Assembly: GCA_021405325.1 (NCBI GenBank)
Contig: QWII01000012.1
Span: 1 to 64,000, forward strand
Length of the DNA: 64,000 nt
Origin: Caldilinea sp. CFX5
Lineage (GTDB): Bacteria; Chloroflexota; Anaerolineae; Caldilineales; Caldilineaceae
Reading direction: 5' to 3'
This document shows, piece after piece, positions 50,855-59,698 of the stretch (position 1 is the stretch's first letter; every line of letters begins with the position of its first letter). The notes under the pieces were generated by a model. The model ran no database searches. It saw only the letters and a program-made list of their open reading frames with translations, and was not told where the DNA came from. Position numbers and translations under genes: made by a program.

Positions 50855-51823
50855 TTATTCAGCCGACGGCGGCCCCAGCGGCAGTGAACCGATGTAGGTG
50901 TAAATCGCCGTTAACTCCTCATCGCTAAACGCTTTGGCATAATCAGGCCAGGGCATCAGTTCGCCATTGAGGGTGCGGCCATAGGGGTCCACCCCACTGC
51001 GTATGGTTGAAATGAATTGACCGGCGTCCCACTGGCCGATCATCGCCGGCAGGTGGGGGCCGATGGGAGTGAATGGATCGTCGCCACCCCGCAAGCCTTC
51101 GCCATGACATGCGTCACATCCACTCAGTCTAGTCAGATAAGCGCCGTACTCTGCCGTGGGGCCAACCGGTGGCGCCGCTACGGGGGCTGTGATCGGCGGC
51201 TGCCGGCTGATGGGAAAGATCCCCACCCCAACGACAGCCGCACCTAACAAATTGAGTTCCGTTGGCGGCGTCTGTCGGGTTACAACCGGTTGACTACGCA
51301 GATAGGCGACCAAGGCCGTCACATCGTCGTCACTCATGACATGGTATTGATGCGACGGCATGAGTAGCAACGTCCGTCCACTTTGATGAATGCCTTCCCG
51401 AATCGCGCGCCCAATCTCGCCATCTGTCCATGTTTGCAAGGGACCGCCCGGCGTGAGGTTAGTTGGATAGAGGGCGCCCAACCCACCTTCGGTAATATCA
51501 GCGCTGGCGCCATCGAGCGGCAAAGCACCGCTGCTGGAATGACATTGCACACAAAGATAGGCCAACCGTTCCCCCCGCGTCACTTGGGCCGGCGTATGGG
51601 CAAGTTGGATATCCGGGGCGGGCGGAGCCGTTGGTCGATGCAAACGGTAGAGGCCAACCAGCGGTAGCGCTACCGCCAGCAAGCCAAGCAGTGTCAACAG
51701 GCCGGCTACGGTCACGCCCGACCACTTCAGGAGCGGGTGCTGCGCCCGCCAGGCGCGCCCGGTCAACCAGCCGAACACAAGGACAAGCAGGGCAACGCCG
51801 ATGAGGCTCAGGGTGAGATTCAT
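50855..51823 (-). CDS. Membrane-anchored diheme cytochrome c
   Basis: 322 residues with two N-terminal membrane helices and two c-type heme sites: CVQCH (near residue 91) and CDACH (near residue 236). The methionine ligand candidates are in LLLMPSHQYH and GELMPWPDYA. Similar to alcohol-dehydrogenase-type cytochrome subunits. Electron carrier on the outer face of the membrane. Its start is 2 bp after the stop of the upstream SnoaL-like gene. Confidence 0.88.
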   Translation of the reverse strand: MNLTLSLIGVALLVLVFGWLTGRAWRAQHPLLKWSGVTVAGLLTLLGLLAVALPLVGLYRLHRPTAPPAPDIQLAHTPAQVTRGERLAYLCVQCHSSSGALPLDGASADITEGGLGALYPTNLTPGGPLQTWTDGEIGRAIREGIHQSGRTLLLMPSHQYHVMSDDDVTALVAYLRSQPVVTRQTPPTELNLLGAAVVGVGIFPISRQPPITAPVAAPPVGPTAEYGAYLTRLSGCDACHGEGLRGGDDPFTPIGPHLPAMIGQWDAGQFISTIRSGVDPYGRTLNGELMPWPDYAKAFSDEELTAIYTYIGSLPLGPPSAE

Positions 51824-51825
51824 GG

Positions 51826-52359
51826 CTACTCTTCCCCCGCTTTCGGTTTCGGCCCCAGGAGCCGCCAGAACAGATCGGCCAGCACCCAGGCGGCCAAGCC
51901 GCCCAGACCGCGGGCAATGGGGCGCACCCTGGTATTGTGGAAAGCCCTAAAGCGCCACTCGTCCTGTTCTTGCACCGCAATCAGCGTTTGGCTGGAAAGC
52001 CGTTCCGGTTTTGGTGTGCTGCGCCCAGGGTCAACAATGCTGCCGACGGCGTGGGCCAGGATCACATTGGGCGCCAACTTGCGCAGGCTGACCAGATCAC
52101 CGGTCAGATAGGAGCCTTTGAGAAAGCGTTCAAAGAGCGGTTTATGGCTGGCAACAATCGCCGCCCGTCCCTTAGCATTGACCCCATCAAAGGCAATATA
52201 GTCGGCGTCTTCCGTAAAGAGCGCGCCATAGGCATCAGCATCACCGGCCGCCCAGGCAGCCATCAGTTGTTGAAAGAGATGGCGAACGGCGCTTTCATCT
52301 TCGGTGTGGTTAGTTGCGGGTTGATTAGACTCAATCACAAATCCAGTATAGCTACTCAT
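51826..52359 (-). CDS. SgcJ/EcaC-type (SnoaL-like) protein with C-terminal membrane segment
   Basis: 177 residues from ATG 52359 (GAAGGAG 8 nt upstream). NTF2-like core: AVRHLFQQLMAAWAAGDADA, YGALFTEDADYIAFDGVNAK, WRFRAFHNTRVRPI. A hydrophobic tail (LGGLAAWVLADLFWRLLG) could anchor it in the membrane. Operon with the cytochrome c gene. Divergent from the MarR gene, which likely controls it. Confidence 0.82.
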   Translation of the reverse strand: MSSYTGFVIESNQPATNHTEDESAVRHLFQQLMAAWAAGDADAYGALFTEDADYIAFDGVNAKGRAAIVASHKPLFERFLKGSYLTGDLVSLRKLAPNVILAHAVGSIVDPGRSTPKPERLSSQTLIAVQEQDEWRFRAFHNTRVRPIARGLGGLAAWVLADLFWRLLGPKPKAGEE

Positions 52360-52439
52360 GCTTTGTCTCCTTCGGTAGAATTCGTTGTCATCAAGTGCAT
52401 CACTAGGTTTCTTGACCTTTCCTGTGATATACTCCATTT

Positions 52440-52561
52440 ATGTTTCGTCCTTCTAAATATCTTAAAAACTAAGACAAGTTGGATTATAAGCAGGTTTCCC
52501 TTAGTCGCAAAATATCTTAGTCTATAAGTTAATTACGAACTAAGAAGAAAAAGGTTGCAAG
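52440..52561. promoter_or_regulatory. Divergent promoter region with repeated AAATATCTTA sites
   Basis: AAATATCTTA occurs at 52455-52464 and 52510-52519, each followed by CTAAG or CTATAAG complements (AACTAAGAC, AGTCTATAAGTT, AACTAAGAAG), so several imperfect palindromes overlap the two promoters. Suits binding by the adjacent MarR protein; inference. Confidence 0.45.
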
Positions 52562-53056
52562 ATGATGACAGAAGATAAGCACTCTCGCCCCAATCGCGCC
52601 CAGGTAGTCGCTCGGTTTATGCAAGAAATTAGCCGGATGAGCACCTGGACTGTCATGTTTCACCAGGCCGCGTCTCAACGTATGGGGCTAAATCCCACGG
52701 ATGGTAAGTGTCTGAGTGTTCTACGGGAGACCGGCCCGATCACCGCCGGCGAGATGGCCGAGATCATCGGGGTGACGACGGGCGCCGTCACCGGCATTCT
52801 TGATCGTTTGGAGAAGCATGGCTATGTGCGCCGCGCCGCCGATCCCCACGACCGGCGGCGGGTGGTGATTGAACCAGTGGAACAGGCAACCAATACGCCC
52901 GAAATTCAGACGATCTTTGGGCCACTGGCCGAGGCAACCATCAACGAGTTTGTCAATCGGTACAGCACGGAGGAATTAGCCGTTGTCCTGGATTTCGTCC
53001 AACGGGGTGCGAATCTCATGAAGGAGCAGACGGCGCGATTACGTCAGGAGAAGTGA
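52562..53056 (+). CDS. MarR family transcriptional regulator
   Basis: 164 residues. Winged helix: LNPTDGKCLSVLRETGPITA, GEMAEIIGVTTGAVTGILDR as the recognition helix, and ADPHDRRRVVIEP as the wing. Divergent from the SgcJ-like/cytochrome operon and followed 11 bp later by the glycolipid-binding gene, so it may control both. Confidence 0.9.
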   Translation: MMTEDKHSRPNRAQVVARFMQEISRMSTWTVMFHQAASQRMGLNPTDGKCLSVLRETGPITAGEMAEIIGVTTGAVTGILDRLEKHGYVRRAADPHDRRRVVIEPVEQATNTPEIQTIFGPLAEATINEFVNRYSTEELAVVLDFVQRGANLMKEQTARLRQEK

Positions 53057-53067
53057 GGAGAAAACTG

Positions 53068-53622
53068 ATGACCGACCAATCTATCATCTGGCGCAGGCTT
53101 GACCGGCCCGGCCACGAAGCGGTGCGCTTGTATGCGGAGCGAAACATCTGGCGTTTGCTTGGTACAGCCATTTTTGCCGATGAACAGCCCGCGTGTCTGC
53201 ATTATGCCATTGCTTGTCGGGCAAACTGGCAGACCAGGAGCGTGAGCATTAGCGGCTGGGTGGGCGAAACAACGGTTCATGTCGCCATCGCCGTTGACAC
53301 CCAGCAGCGCTGGTGGCTCAATGGCGTCGAACAGCCGCAAGTTGCCGGTTGCCTCGACATCGACTTGAGTTTCAGCCCAGTCACCAATCTTTTGCCCATT
53401 CGCCGTCTGGCATTAGCAAACGGACAAAGCGCGCCTGTCACAGCAGCATGGTTGCGCTTTCCCGGCTTTACCCTGGAACCGCTTGACCAACGCTATCGCC
53501 GCTTATCAGACAGCGCCTATGCGTATGAAAGTGCGGGCGGTACTTTTCGCACTGCGCTGCAGGTGAATGACAACAGTTTCGTCACCCATTACCCCAACCT
53601 CTGGCAAGTAGAGATCCCATAA
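53068..53622 (+). CDS. Putative glycolipid-binding domain protein (DUF1089 type)
   Basis: 184 residues from ATG 53068 (GAGGAGAAA upstream). Pattern of the putative glycolipid-binding family: IWRRLDRPGHEAVRLYA, LHYAIACRANWQTRSVSISG, WWLNGVEQPQVAGCLDIDLS, FSPVTNLLPIRRLAL, YAYESAGGTF. Beta-rich. Co-transcribed with MarR. Confidence 0.75.
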   Translation: MTDQSIIWRRLDRPGHEAVRLYAERNIWRLLGTAIFADEQPACLHYAIACRANWQTRSVSISGWVGETTVHVAIAVDTQQRWWLNGVEQPQVAGCLDIDLSFSPVTNLLPIRRLALANGQSAPVTAAWLRFPGFTLEPLDQRYRRLSDSAYAYESAGGTFRTALQVNDNSFVTHYPNLWQVEIP

Positions 53623-53624
53623 AA

Positions 53625-53709
53625 TGAACTCATCACACCGGATCCTGGCTATCGTGCGGCGTTAGCAGCGGCCCTTTCGACCTTTATGCAAGTGGTAGAG
53701 GAATGATCA
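53625..53709 (+). pseudogene. Short C-terminal gene remnant
   Basis: Reads ELITPDPGYRAALAAALSTF followed by MQVVEE and a stop, with no start. Looks like the tail of a lost gene. Family not identifiable from so little. Confidence 0.3.
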
Positions 53710-53716
53710 TGTCCAT

Positions 53717-53849
53717 CATTAGTCTTTCTCCCCGCCAGCCCAAAGACTAATGAACGTTACGAAAATAAATCGGTAACTGTAGGTCATCGCCGCCGGCGTG
53801 ACAAGTTCCAAGGATTACCGAAACAAGTAGCTAACCTTCATTAGTCTTT
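53717..53849. repeat. CATTAGTCTTT repeats in the gap before the serine hydrolase
   Basis: CATTAGTCTTT at 53717-53727 pairs with AAAGACTAATG at 53742-53752 and recurs in direct orientation at 53839-53849. GATCATG also occurs at both ends (53705 and 53856). The 122-bp spacing of direct copies could mark a small insertion. Otherwise nothing is seen here. Confidence 0.55.
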
Positions 53850-53869
53850 ACTACCGATCATGACTTGTT

Positions 53870-55333
53870 TTAGAGGCGCCTCCCGCCAGCAAAGCCACTA
53901 TATTCGTCCAAGAACCACTCGGCTTGTTTCGTCATAAAGATGCCGATTTCATCTCCCTTAAAGGCGAATGAAATGCGCAACCCGCCCAGGTAACTATCGG
54001 TGATGGAAACCTCCAAATTGAGGGTTTGCTCGTCAACCCAGGCCGCCGAGGCCAGACAATCGTATTCAATGCCCGGCACTACGCCAATCTGTTCACCGAA
54101 GTAGTTGCGTTGCGGGAACTTGCCGGCAACCATACGCCCGATCCCGAAGTGCAGCATATTGTCGCCCTGATCATTGGTGTACGCCCACACGCCCTCGTCC
54201 CCGTTAAAGGAAAGGCGCATCCGCGTGATCCCCATCGGGTTCTCTTCCAATCCGTACCAGCCGCCATTAACAGTTGCGGCGACCGGCGCGTCAGAATTCC
54301 CAGGGAGCGGCAAGACGGCGAGCCGCTCGATCTTGGCGGTGAGCGCGGCTTGGGCGGTCGGATCCGCGGGCAGCGGCGTAGCGGACAGGTGGGGGAAAAG
54401 CTCTTCCCACATCACCGTCGGAATGGCGCTGCCCGCCGGTGCGCCTTGGGTATCGGCAATGCACGCAAAGAGGAAATCCTGTTCAGGAAAACAGATGGCG
54501 AACTGACTGCCCATCCCGCGGAAGGAGAAGCCGTTCTCCTTTTCGCACCAAATCTGATAGCCATAGCCATCGTTGCCGCCGAGGCTGTTGTCGATCTGGC
54601 GGGCCGTGGCGGCGCGCACATAGTCCGTCGGGAGAACTCTTTCTTCACCCCACAGGCCGCCGTTCATACAGGCAAGGGCAACCTTCGCCATATCGCGCAG
54701 CGTACAGATCACCCCCGATCCACCCCACGAACCACCTTCGGGTCTACGGACACACCAGGCATCGGCCGAGAAACCAATGCGGTCGAGAAAACGGGGGCGC
54801 ATGTAATCCAGAAACGGTTTGCCCGCAAGCTGCTCAACAATGGCGTTGAGCACAACGGTGGCCGCCGTGTCATACGCGAAAATCGTTCCGGGCGGATGGG
54901 AGGGGACCTTGTTAAAGAAAGTCCACACCCAGTCGGGGTCGGTGCGGGTATAGGAGGTGGTCGAATGGGGGGTCGCCATGATCAAGAGGTCACGAACGGT
55001 GGCCGCTGCCAGCCACGGATGCAGGGTTGCCGGCACTTTGTCGGGGAAGTAATTGGCAACTCGATCTTCAAGGGTAAGTCGGCCTTCGTCAATCATCAGC
55101 CCGACGGCCAAGGCGACAAAGCTTTTACTGATTGAATACATCCGGTGTTTTCGTTCCGCCGACCACGGCGACCAGTAGCCTTCCGCCGCAATCTGGTTGC
55201 GCCGCACCAGCAGGAAGCCGTGCATACAGATGCGCTCGGCGTCGATCCGCTGCAAAAAATTCAGAATCGCTCGTGAAGGGATGCCCACACTTTCCGGCGA
55301 AAGGGCCGGGGTAAACAGCGTTTCATTGCCCAT
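53870..55333 (-). CDS. Serine hydrolase, beta-lactamase class C / esterase family
   Basis: 487 residues. The SxxK nucleophile motif is MYSISKSFVALAV, the second motif is YDTAAT at the YxN position, and the third is FRGMGSQ. DLLIMATPHSTTSYTRTDPD follows the family plan. A C-terminal lipocalin-like extension of about 140 residues is present. No signal peptide is evident. Probably an esterase or D-aminopeptidase-like enzyme rather than a true beta-lactamase. Confidence 0.87.
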   Translation of the reverse strand: MGNETLFTPALSPESVGIPSRAILNFLQRIDAERICMHGFLLVRRNQIAAEGYWSPWSAERKHRMYSISKSFVALAVGLMIDEGRLTLEDRVANYFPDKVPATLHPWLAAATVRDLLIMATPHSTTSYTRTDPDWVWTFFNKVPSHPPGTIFAYDTAATVVLNAIVEQLAGKPFLDYMRPRFLDRIGFSADAWCVRRPEGGSWGGSGVICTLRDMAKVALACMNGGLWGEERVLPTDYVRAATARQIDNSLGGNDGYGYQIWCEKENGFSFRGMGSQFAICFPEQDFLFACIADTQGAPAGSAIPTVMWEELFPHLSATPLPADPTAQAALTAKIERLAVLPLPGNSDAPVAATVNGGWYGLEENPMGITRMRLSFNGDEGVWAYTNDQGDNMLHFGIGRMVAGKFPQRNYFGEQIGVVPGIEYDCLASAAWVDEQTLNLEVSITDSYLGGLRISFAFKGDEIGIFMTKQAEWFLDEYSGFAGGRRL

Positions 55334-55363
55334 AGCTTGCTCCTCAAATTTTGTGTTGTCAGT

Positions 55364-55407
55364 AGTCCGCAGTCGCGTGGTCGCGTAGTCGCGTGGTCGC
55401 GTAGTCC
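55364..55407 (-). repeat. Second copy of the 27-bp repeat with a tandem 16-bp unit
   Basis: 55364-55390 is identical to 23254-23280. GCGTGGTCGCGTAGTC is then repeated directly (55375-55390 and 55391-55406). It lies upstream of the serine hydrolase and downstream of aroA. Confidence 0.85.
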
Positions 55408-55466
55408 AGCGTCAGTCGCTGCCTCGGCGGTATTACGGTCTGCTGATTATGGCTGCATAGGGAACC

Positions 55467-56747
55467 TTAGGTTGTAATGCTCGCTAACTTTTCGAAATAA
55501 TCGGGAAAGGTTTTGGCGGTACATTTGGGATCGTTGATCGTCACCGCGTTGGGAGCCAACGCCAGCAACGAGAAGCACATCGCCATGCGGTGGTCGTTAT
55601 AGGTGTCAATGGCGGCATGGGTGATGGTGGCCGGCGGGGTGATGGCGATAAAATCGTTGCCTTCCTCGACGGTCGCGCCCACTTTGCGTAGTTCGGTTGC
55701 CATTGCGTGCAGCCGGTCGGTCTCTTTGACCCGCCAGTTGTAGATATTGCGGATAACCGTTGGCCCTTTGGCAAAGAGCGCCGTCGTCGCAATGGTCATG
55801 GCGGCGTCGGGGATGTGGTTCATGTCCATGTCGATGCCGTGGAGATCGCCCTGCGTCACCGTGATATAATCATCGCCCCACACCACCTGTGCGCCCATTG
55901 CCGTCAGCACATCGGCAAAGCGAATGTCGCCCTGGATGCTCTGCTTGCCAATGCCCGTCACTGTCACCGGCCCGCCTTTGATTGCGCCGGCCGCCAGGAA
56001 GTAGGAGGCCGACGAAGCGTCCCCCTCCACCAGGAACTTGCCCGGCGACTGATAGCGCTGCCGCCCCTGAATGTGAAATTGTTGATAGTTTTGATTTTCG
56101 ACGGTGACGCCAAACTGCGCCATTGTATGCAACGTGATGTCGATATAGGGCTTGGAGACCAGATCGCCCAGCACAGTAACCGTCGTATCGGCTTGGGCCA
56201 ATGGGCAGGCCATCAAAATCGCCGTCAAAAACTGACTGGAAATCGAGCCATCGACAGTGATGTTGCCCCCTTTGATGCCGTTGGCGTGAATCTTCAGCGG
56301 CGGATAGCCGTCGTTTTTCAAATAGCTGATGTCACAGCCGGCCTGGCGCAACGAGGTGACCAGCGCACCAATCGGCCGCTCTTCCATGCGTGGCTCACCA
56401 GTCAGGATATAGTTGCCACTGCCTAAACAGAGCGCGGCGCAGAGGGGGCGCATGGCTGTGCCGGCATTGCCCAGGTGGAGTTCGGTGCTGCCCTTGATAT
56501 GAATGGGGCCGCCATTGCCGACCACGATGCAGCGTGTTCCAGTTTCTTTTTGGCTATACGAAATATCCAACTTTGTTAAAGCGTTGAGCATGTGGTGAAT
56601 ATCATCGCTGTGGAGCAGGTTGTAGATTTCCGTTGTTCCTTCCGCCAGGGCGGCCAGTAACAACGCCCGGTTGGATAAACTTTTGGAACCGGGCAAGTTG
56701 ATCGTCCCCGCCACTTTGGCGATGGGCTGCATTGTCAATGAATCCAT
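55467..56747 (-). CDS. aroA: 3-phosphoshikimate 1-carboxyvinyltransferase (EPSP synthase), class I
   Basis: 426 residues from ATG 56747 (GAGGAA upstream). Sixth step of the shikimate pathway. Class I pattern: [160 protein letters not shown]. The likeness to the gammaproteobacterial enzyme (as I recall E. coli AroA) is striking along the whole length. No other shikimate gene is near, so lateral transfer is likely. Confidence 0.95.
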   Translation of the reverse strand: MDSLTMQPIAKVAGTINLPGSKSLSNRALLLAALAEGTTEIYNLLHSDDIHHMLNALTKLDISYSQKETGTRCIVVGNGGPIHIKGSTELHLGNAGTAMRPLCAALCLGSGNYILTGEPRMEERPIGALVTSLRQAGCDISYLKNDGYPPLKIHANGIKGGNITVDGSISSQFLTAILMACPLAQADTTVTVLGDLVSKPYIDITLHTMAQFGVTVENQNYQQFHIQGRQRYQSPGKFLVEGDASSASYFLAAGAIKGGPVTVTGIGKQSIQGDIRFADVLTAMGAQVVWGDDYITVTQGDLHGIDMDMNHIPDAAMTIATTALFAKGPTVIRNIYNWRVKETDRLHAMATELRKVGATVEEGNDFIAITPPATITHAAIDTYNDHRMAMCFSLLALAPNAVTINDPKCTAKTFPDYFEKLASITT

Positions 56748-56870
56748 AAATTCCTCGTTCGTCTGTCGCTGTGGGCACGTATTTTTCTGAAATGGCCTGA
56801 TCTGCATTTATCATACATGCAGGTGAATGAAAAATCCAAAGCAAAGGAACGAGGTAGGCCAAATCGCTGT

Positions 56871-57785
56871 ATGTCATCTGACTTTGTGCAAAAGAACATT
56901 TATCAGCAGCGCATCAACGCCGTGATCAGCTATGTCCGCGAAAATCTGGACAGCGATCTTTCGCTGGAAACGCTGGCGCAGGTCGCCAACTTCTCGCCGT
57001 TTCATTTTCATCGCATCTTCAAGGCGATGACGGAAGAGACGGTCAATGAGTTGGTGGTGCGCTTGCGGTTGGAACGGGCGGCGGCATTGTTACGGGCAAC
57101 CCCGCACCTTTCGATCACCGATGCGGCCTTTGACAGCGGCTTTACCGCCGTGTCGACCTTCTCCCGCGCCTTCAAAAAGCACTTTGGGCTGACCGCCAGC
57201 GCCTGGGATCGCCAAAGTGCGCTGAAAAATAGCAAGATTGATCAACCAACCGGGCCGTTTCCCCGCTATACTGTAGCGATGTTGGCTGAGTTCGCACAGC
57301 AGGACGCCTATCGCGTGACGATCCGATCCCTGCCCGCTCAACGGCTGGCCTATATCCGGGTCTATGATTCCTACAACCATCCCGGCCAGATTTTAGCGGC
57401 CTATGAGCAGTTGTTGGCCTGGTATGGTCAGCAGGGCGGTGAGATCGCGCAAACGACGCTCTATGGCATGTCGCAGGATGACCCGGATATTACGCCGTTG
57501 CACCTCTGTCGCTTTGACTGGTGTCTGGCGGTGCCGGCAGATTGGCCGGCGACCGGACCGGTGAGTCTACAGGACTTTCCGGCTTGTCAGGTCGCCACCA
57601 TCCGCGTCGTGGGCGACCTGGCGCAGGAAGATCGGGCGCTGCACTATCTCTTCCGCTACTGGTTGCCGCGCAGTCGCTATCAACCGGCGAATCTGCCGGC
57701 AATGGAGATCTATCGCCAGTTTCCTGCCGCTGGCGGGTGGCAAACGTTTGACATGGATTGCGCCGTCCCCGTTGTTGCGCTGTAG
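56871..57785 (+). CDS. AraC family regulator with GyrI-like effector domain
   Basis: 304 residues from ATG 56871; an in-frame ATG at 56817 is possible. N-terminal AraC double helix-turn-helix: LSLETLAQVANFSPFHFHRI, FKAMTEETVNELVVRLRLER, SITDAAFDSGFTAVSTFSRA, FKKHFG. The C-terminal half (PAQRLAYIRVYDSYNHPGQI, TTLYGMSQDDPDITPLHLCR) is a GyrI-like small-molecule-binding domain, as in Rob/SoxS-like multidrug regulators. Divergent from aroA. Confidence 0.9.
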   Translation: MSSDFVQKNIYQQRINAVISYVRENLDSDLSLETLAQVANFSPFHFHRIFKAMTEETVNELVVRLRLERAAALLRATPHLSITDAAFDSGFTAVSTFSRAFKKHFGLTASAWDRQSALKNSKIDQPTGPFPRYTVAMLAEFAQQDAYRVTIRSLPAQRLAYIRVYDSYNHPGQILAAYEQLLAWYGQQGGEIAQTTLYGMSQDDPDITPLHLCRFDWCLAVPADWPATGPVSLQDFPACQVATIRVVGDLAQEDRALHYLFRYWLPRSRYQPANLPAMEIYRQFPAAGGWQTFDMDCAVPVVAL

Positions 57786-57812
57786 CAGGTCGGCTAGGCG
57801 CTCGGCCCCAAG

Positions 57813-57994
57813 ACACTACAGCGGATGAAGGCGGGAACGGATGGTTTCGCCGATGAAAACGTTTCCGGATAGCAACGAGAACATATAGCAACGAGAACAT
57901 ATAGCAACGAGAACATTTTGCATCATGCCCTTGCCATTCATCGGTTTTGTTCGGCAACCATGCTATCCGTTCCCGCCTTCATCCGCTGTAGTGT
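57813..57994. repeat. Perfect 30-bp inverted repeat enclosing three 16-bp tandem repeats
   Basis: Arms 57813-57842 and 57965-57994 are exact complements. The 122-nt interior holds ATAGCAACGAGAACAT three times in tandem (57869-57884, 57885-57900, 57901-57916) and further imperfect pairing (ATGGTTTCGCCGATG with CATCGG, CGGCAACCAT). The interval between the AraC and VOC genes (306 bp) holds nothing else obvious. Confidence 0.92.
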
Positions 57995-58094
57995 TGTGCG
58001 CCCCCTGATCCCTTAGCTTGGTACACATGGGGATCGGCTATGCACTCGGCCAACGCATTATTTTATCGGTGAAGCAGATGAGAAGGAGCGAATG

Positions 58095-58466
58095 ATGGAA
58101 CTGGGTGCATTTTCAATCAGTCTGGCGGTCAGTGATATTGCTGCCTCCAAAGCCTTTTATGAGCAGTTGGGCTTTAGCGTCTTTGGCGGCAATCAGGAGC
58201 AGCGTTGGTTGATCATGAAAAATGGCGAGACGCTGATTGGTCTCTTTCAGGGGATGTTTGACAAGAATATCTTAACCTTCAACCCCGGCTGGGACAGCAA
58301 TGCCCAACCGCTGCCGACCTTTACCGATGTGCGGGAACTCCAACGCCAACTCAAAGCGCAAGGCGTAATCTTTGCCAGCGAAGCCGATGAAACAACGACC
58401 GGCCCCGCCAGCTTTGTGGTGGTCGATCCCGATGGCAACCCGGTTTTGGTTGATCAACATCGGTAG
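58095..58466 (+). CDS. VOC/glyoxalase superfamily protein
   Basis: 123 residues, single vicinal-oxygen-chelate unit: FSISLAVSDIAASKAFYEQL, GFSVFGGNQEQRWLIM, LIGLFQGMFDKNILTFNPG, SFVVVDPDGNPVLVDQH. Resembles glyoxalase-like resistance proteins. GAAGGAGCG precedes the two possible ATG codons (58092, 58095). Confidence 0.85.
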   Translation: MELGAFSISLAVSDIAASKAFYEQLGFSVFGGNQEQRWLIMKNGETLIGLFQGMFDKNILTFNPGWDSNAQPLPTFTDVRELQRQLKAQGVIFASEADETTTGPASFVVVDPDGNPVLVDQHR

Positions 58467-58467
58467 T

Positions 58468-58545
58468 TTCAACCGCAAAGACGCGAAGGGCGCAAAGGAA
58501 AACGGCAAGAAACCTTTGCGATCTTCGCGCCTTTGCGGTGAAAAT
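58468..58545. repeat. Imperfect inverted repeat of CACCGCAAAGGCGCGAAG type
   Basis: Left arm about 58468-58500 (ACCGCAAAGACGCGAAG, GGCGCAAAGG) pairs with 58512-58543 (CCTTTGCG, CTTCGCGCCTTTGCGGTG) with a few mismatches. Same family as the repeat at 22119. Confidence 0.75.
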
Positions 58546-58551
58546 TCTTAA

Positions 58552-59619
58552 ATGAATGTAGCGGTAAGGACACCTATGGTTTACGTGAGTTCGCTGCTGA
58601 CGGCGATGAACGATGCGCAACGGCAGGCGTACTATCAAGATTGCGCAAACGTTGCCCTGGCCCAGTATGATCTGGGGTCGGTCACTGTTCACTTTGTCCA
58701 ACACAATGCCGGGATTGTCTATCGATTGGATGATGCAGATGGGAACGCATGTTACTTGCTGAAGATCCACGAAAGCGCCGGCGATGAATTGGGCGACACG
58801 CCGGCACAGTTGACTGCGCAGATGGCGTGGCTACAAGCATTGAGCGAAGATGGGCGCGTCGTGGTACAAACGCCCATTGCCAACCGCGCTGGTGATTTTG
58901 TCACCGAGGTACAGTTGGCAGGGCTGGATCGGTTATCGCCGGTTTGTGTACAACGGTGGATCACGGCGCAACATGTAGAACGGTGGGGTGAAAACCATGC
59001 CTATGCCGTGGGTGCGCTGGTGGCTATCTTACATTCGATTAGTGCCGAGTGGCCGGGCAGTGCGAACGAACAATTTGGCAGCTTTGAAGACCAGCATCTG
59101 CACCAAGCCATTGTTGGTTTGGCGGTTACGGTCGATCTCGCCTTGATCAGCGCCGAACAATATGATCTCATTCGCCAGGCCGGGGAACGGATCAGCGCCA
59201 TGCTGGCCCAACAAGCCCGGACAACGGCTACCTTTGGCTTAATTCATGGCGATCTGTATCAAGGCAATGTGCTCTTCACCGGGGAGCAAGCATTGGCGCT
59301 CGACTATGGCGCGTTTCGCTCCTTCTTTCTGTACGATCTCGGCGTCTCCCTCTATCACACCACCTTTGATCGCGTTGCCATCCGCCAGGCGCTGGTGGCC
59401 GGTTATGCCGCCATTCGTCCCTTGACCCAGGCTGATCATGACATGCTCGAAGCGTTTATGATCATGGCGGCCCTGGTCAACTTGGCCTTCCAAGCAACGT
59501 TGAAAGAGCATCGCCTCTCGCCCATCAACCGCCGCAATATGATCCAATTTGTCGAAAAATTCTGCCACCCCTTTGTCGCCGGTGAACCGTTTCTCTTTGT
59601 GGATCGCCCGTTACACTAA
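58552..59619 (+). CDS. Phosphotransferase, APH/choline kinase-like
   Basis: 355 residues. Kinase-like fold with IHGDLYQGNVLFTGEQALAL followed by DYG, equivalent to the catalytic loop HGDxxxxN and the metal-binding Asp of APH. N-terminal lobe with CYLLKIHES as the ATP lysine region. Substrate unknown; such proteins phosphorylate antibiotics, homoserine, choline or sugars. Confidence 0.85.
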   Translation: MNVAVRTPMVYVSSLLTAMNDAQRQAYYQDCANVALAQYDLGSVTVHFVQHNAGIVYRLDDADGNACYLLKIHESAGDELGDTPAQLTAQMAWLQALSEDGRVVVQTPIANRAGDFVTEVQLAGLDRLSPVCVQRWITAQHVERWGENHAYAVGALVAILHSISAEWPGSANEQFGSFEDQHLHQAIVGLAVTVDLALISAEQYDLIRQAGERISAMLAQQARTTATFGLIHGDLYQGNVLFTGEQALALDYGAFRSFFLYDLGVSLYHTTFDRVAIRQALVAGYAAIRPLTQADHDMLEAFMIMAALVNLAFQATLKEHRLSPINRRNMIQFVEKFCHPFVAGEPFLFVDRPLH

Positions 59620-59698
59620 GCGCTTTTCCCCTCGTCGCCTTGCCCTTTTTTCCGCGCAAGCAGTATACTTTTATCCAGCAAGATCAAGCCAAAGAGGT

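Noticed and set aside
54026..55135. 369-codon plus-strand open frame
   Set aside because: Antisense shadow of the serine hydrolase gene; no family resemblance.
53870..55333. Beta-lactamase resistance gene
   Set aside because: SxxK is present but the YxN position reads YDT, there is no signal peptide and there is a long C-terminal extension; esterase/peptidase relatives fit better.
57869..57916. Three tandem 16-bp units considered as a small CRISPR or origin iteron array
   Set aside because: No spacers, no replication or cas gene nearby, and the units lie inside a hairpin loop.
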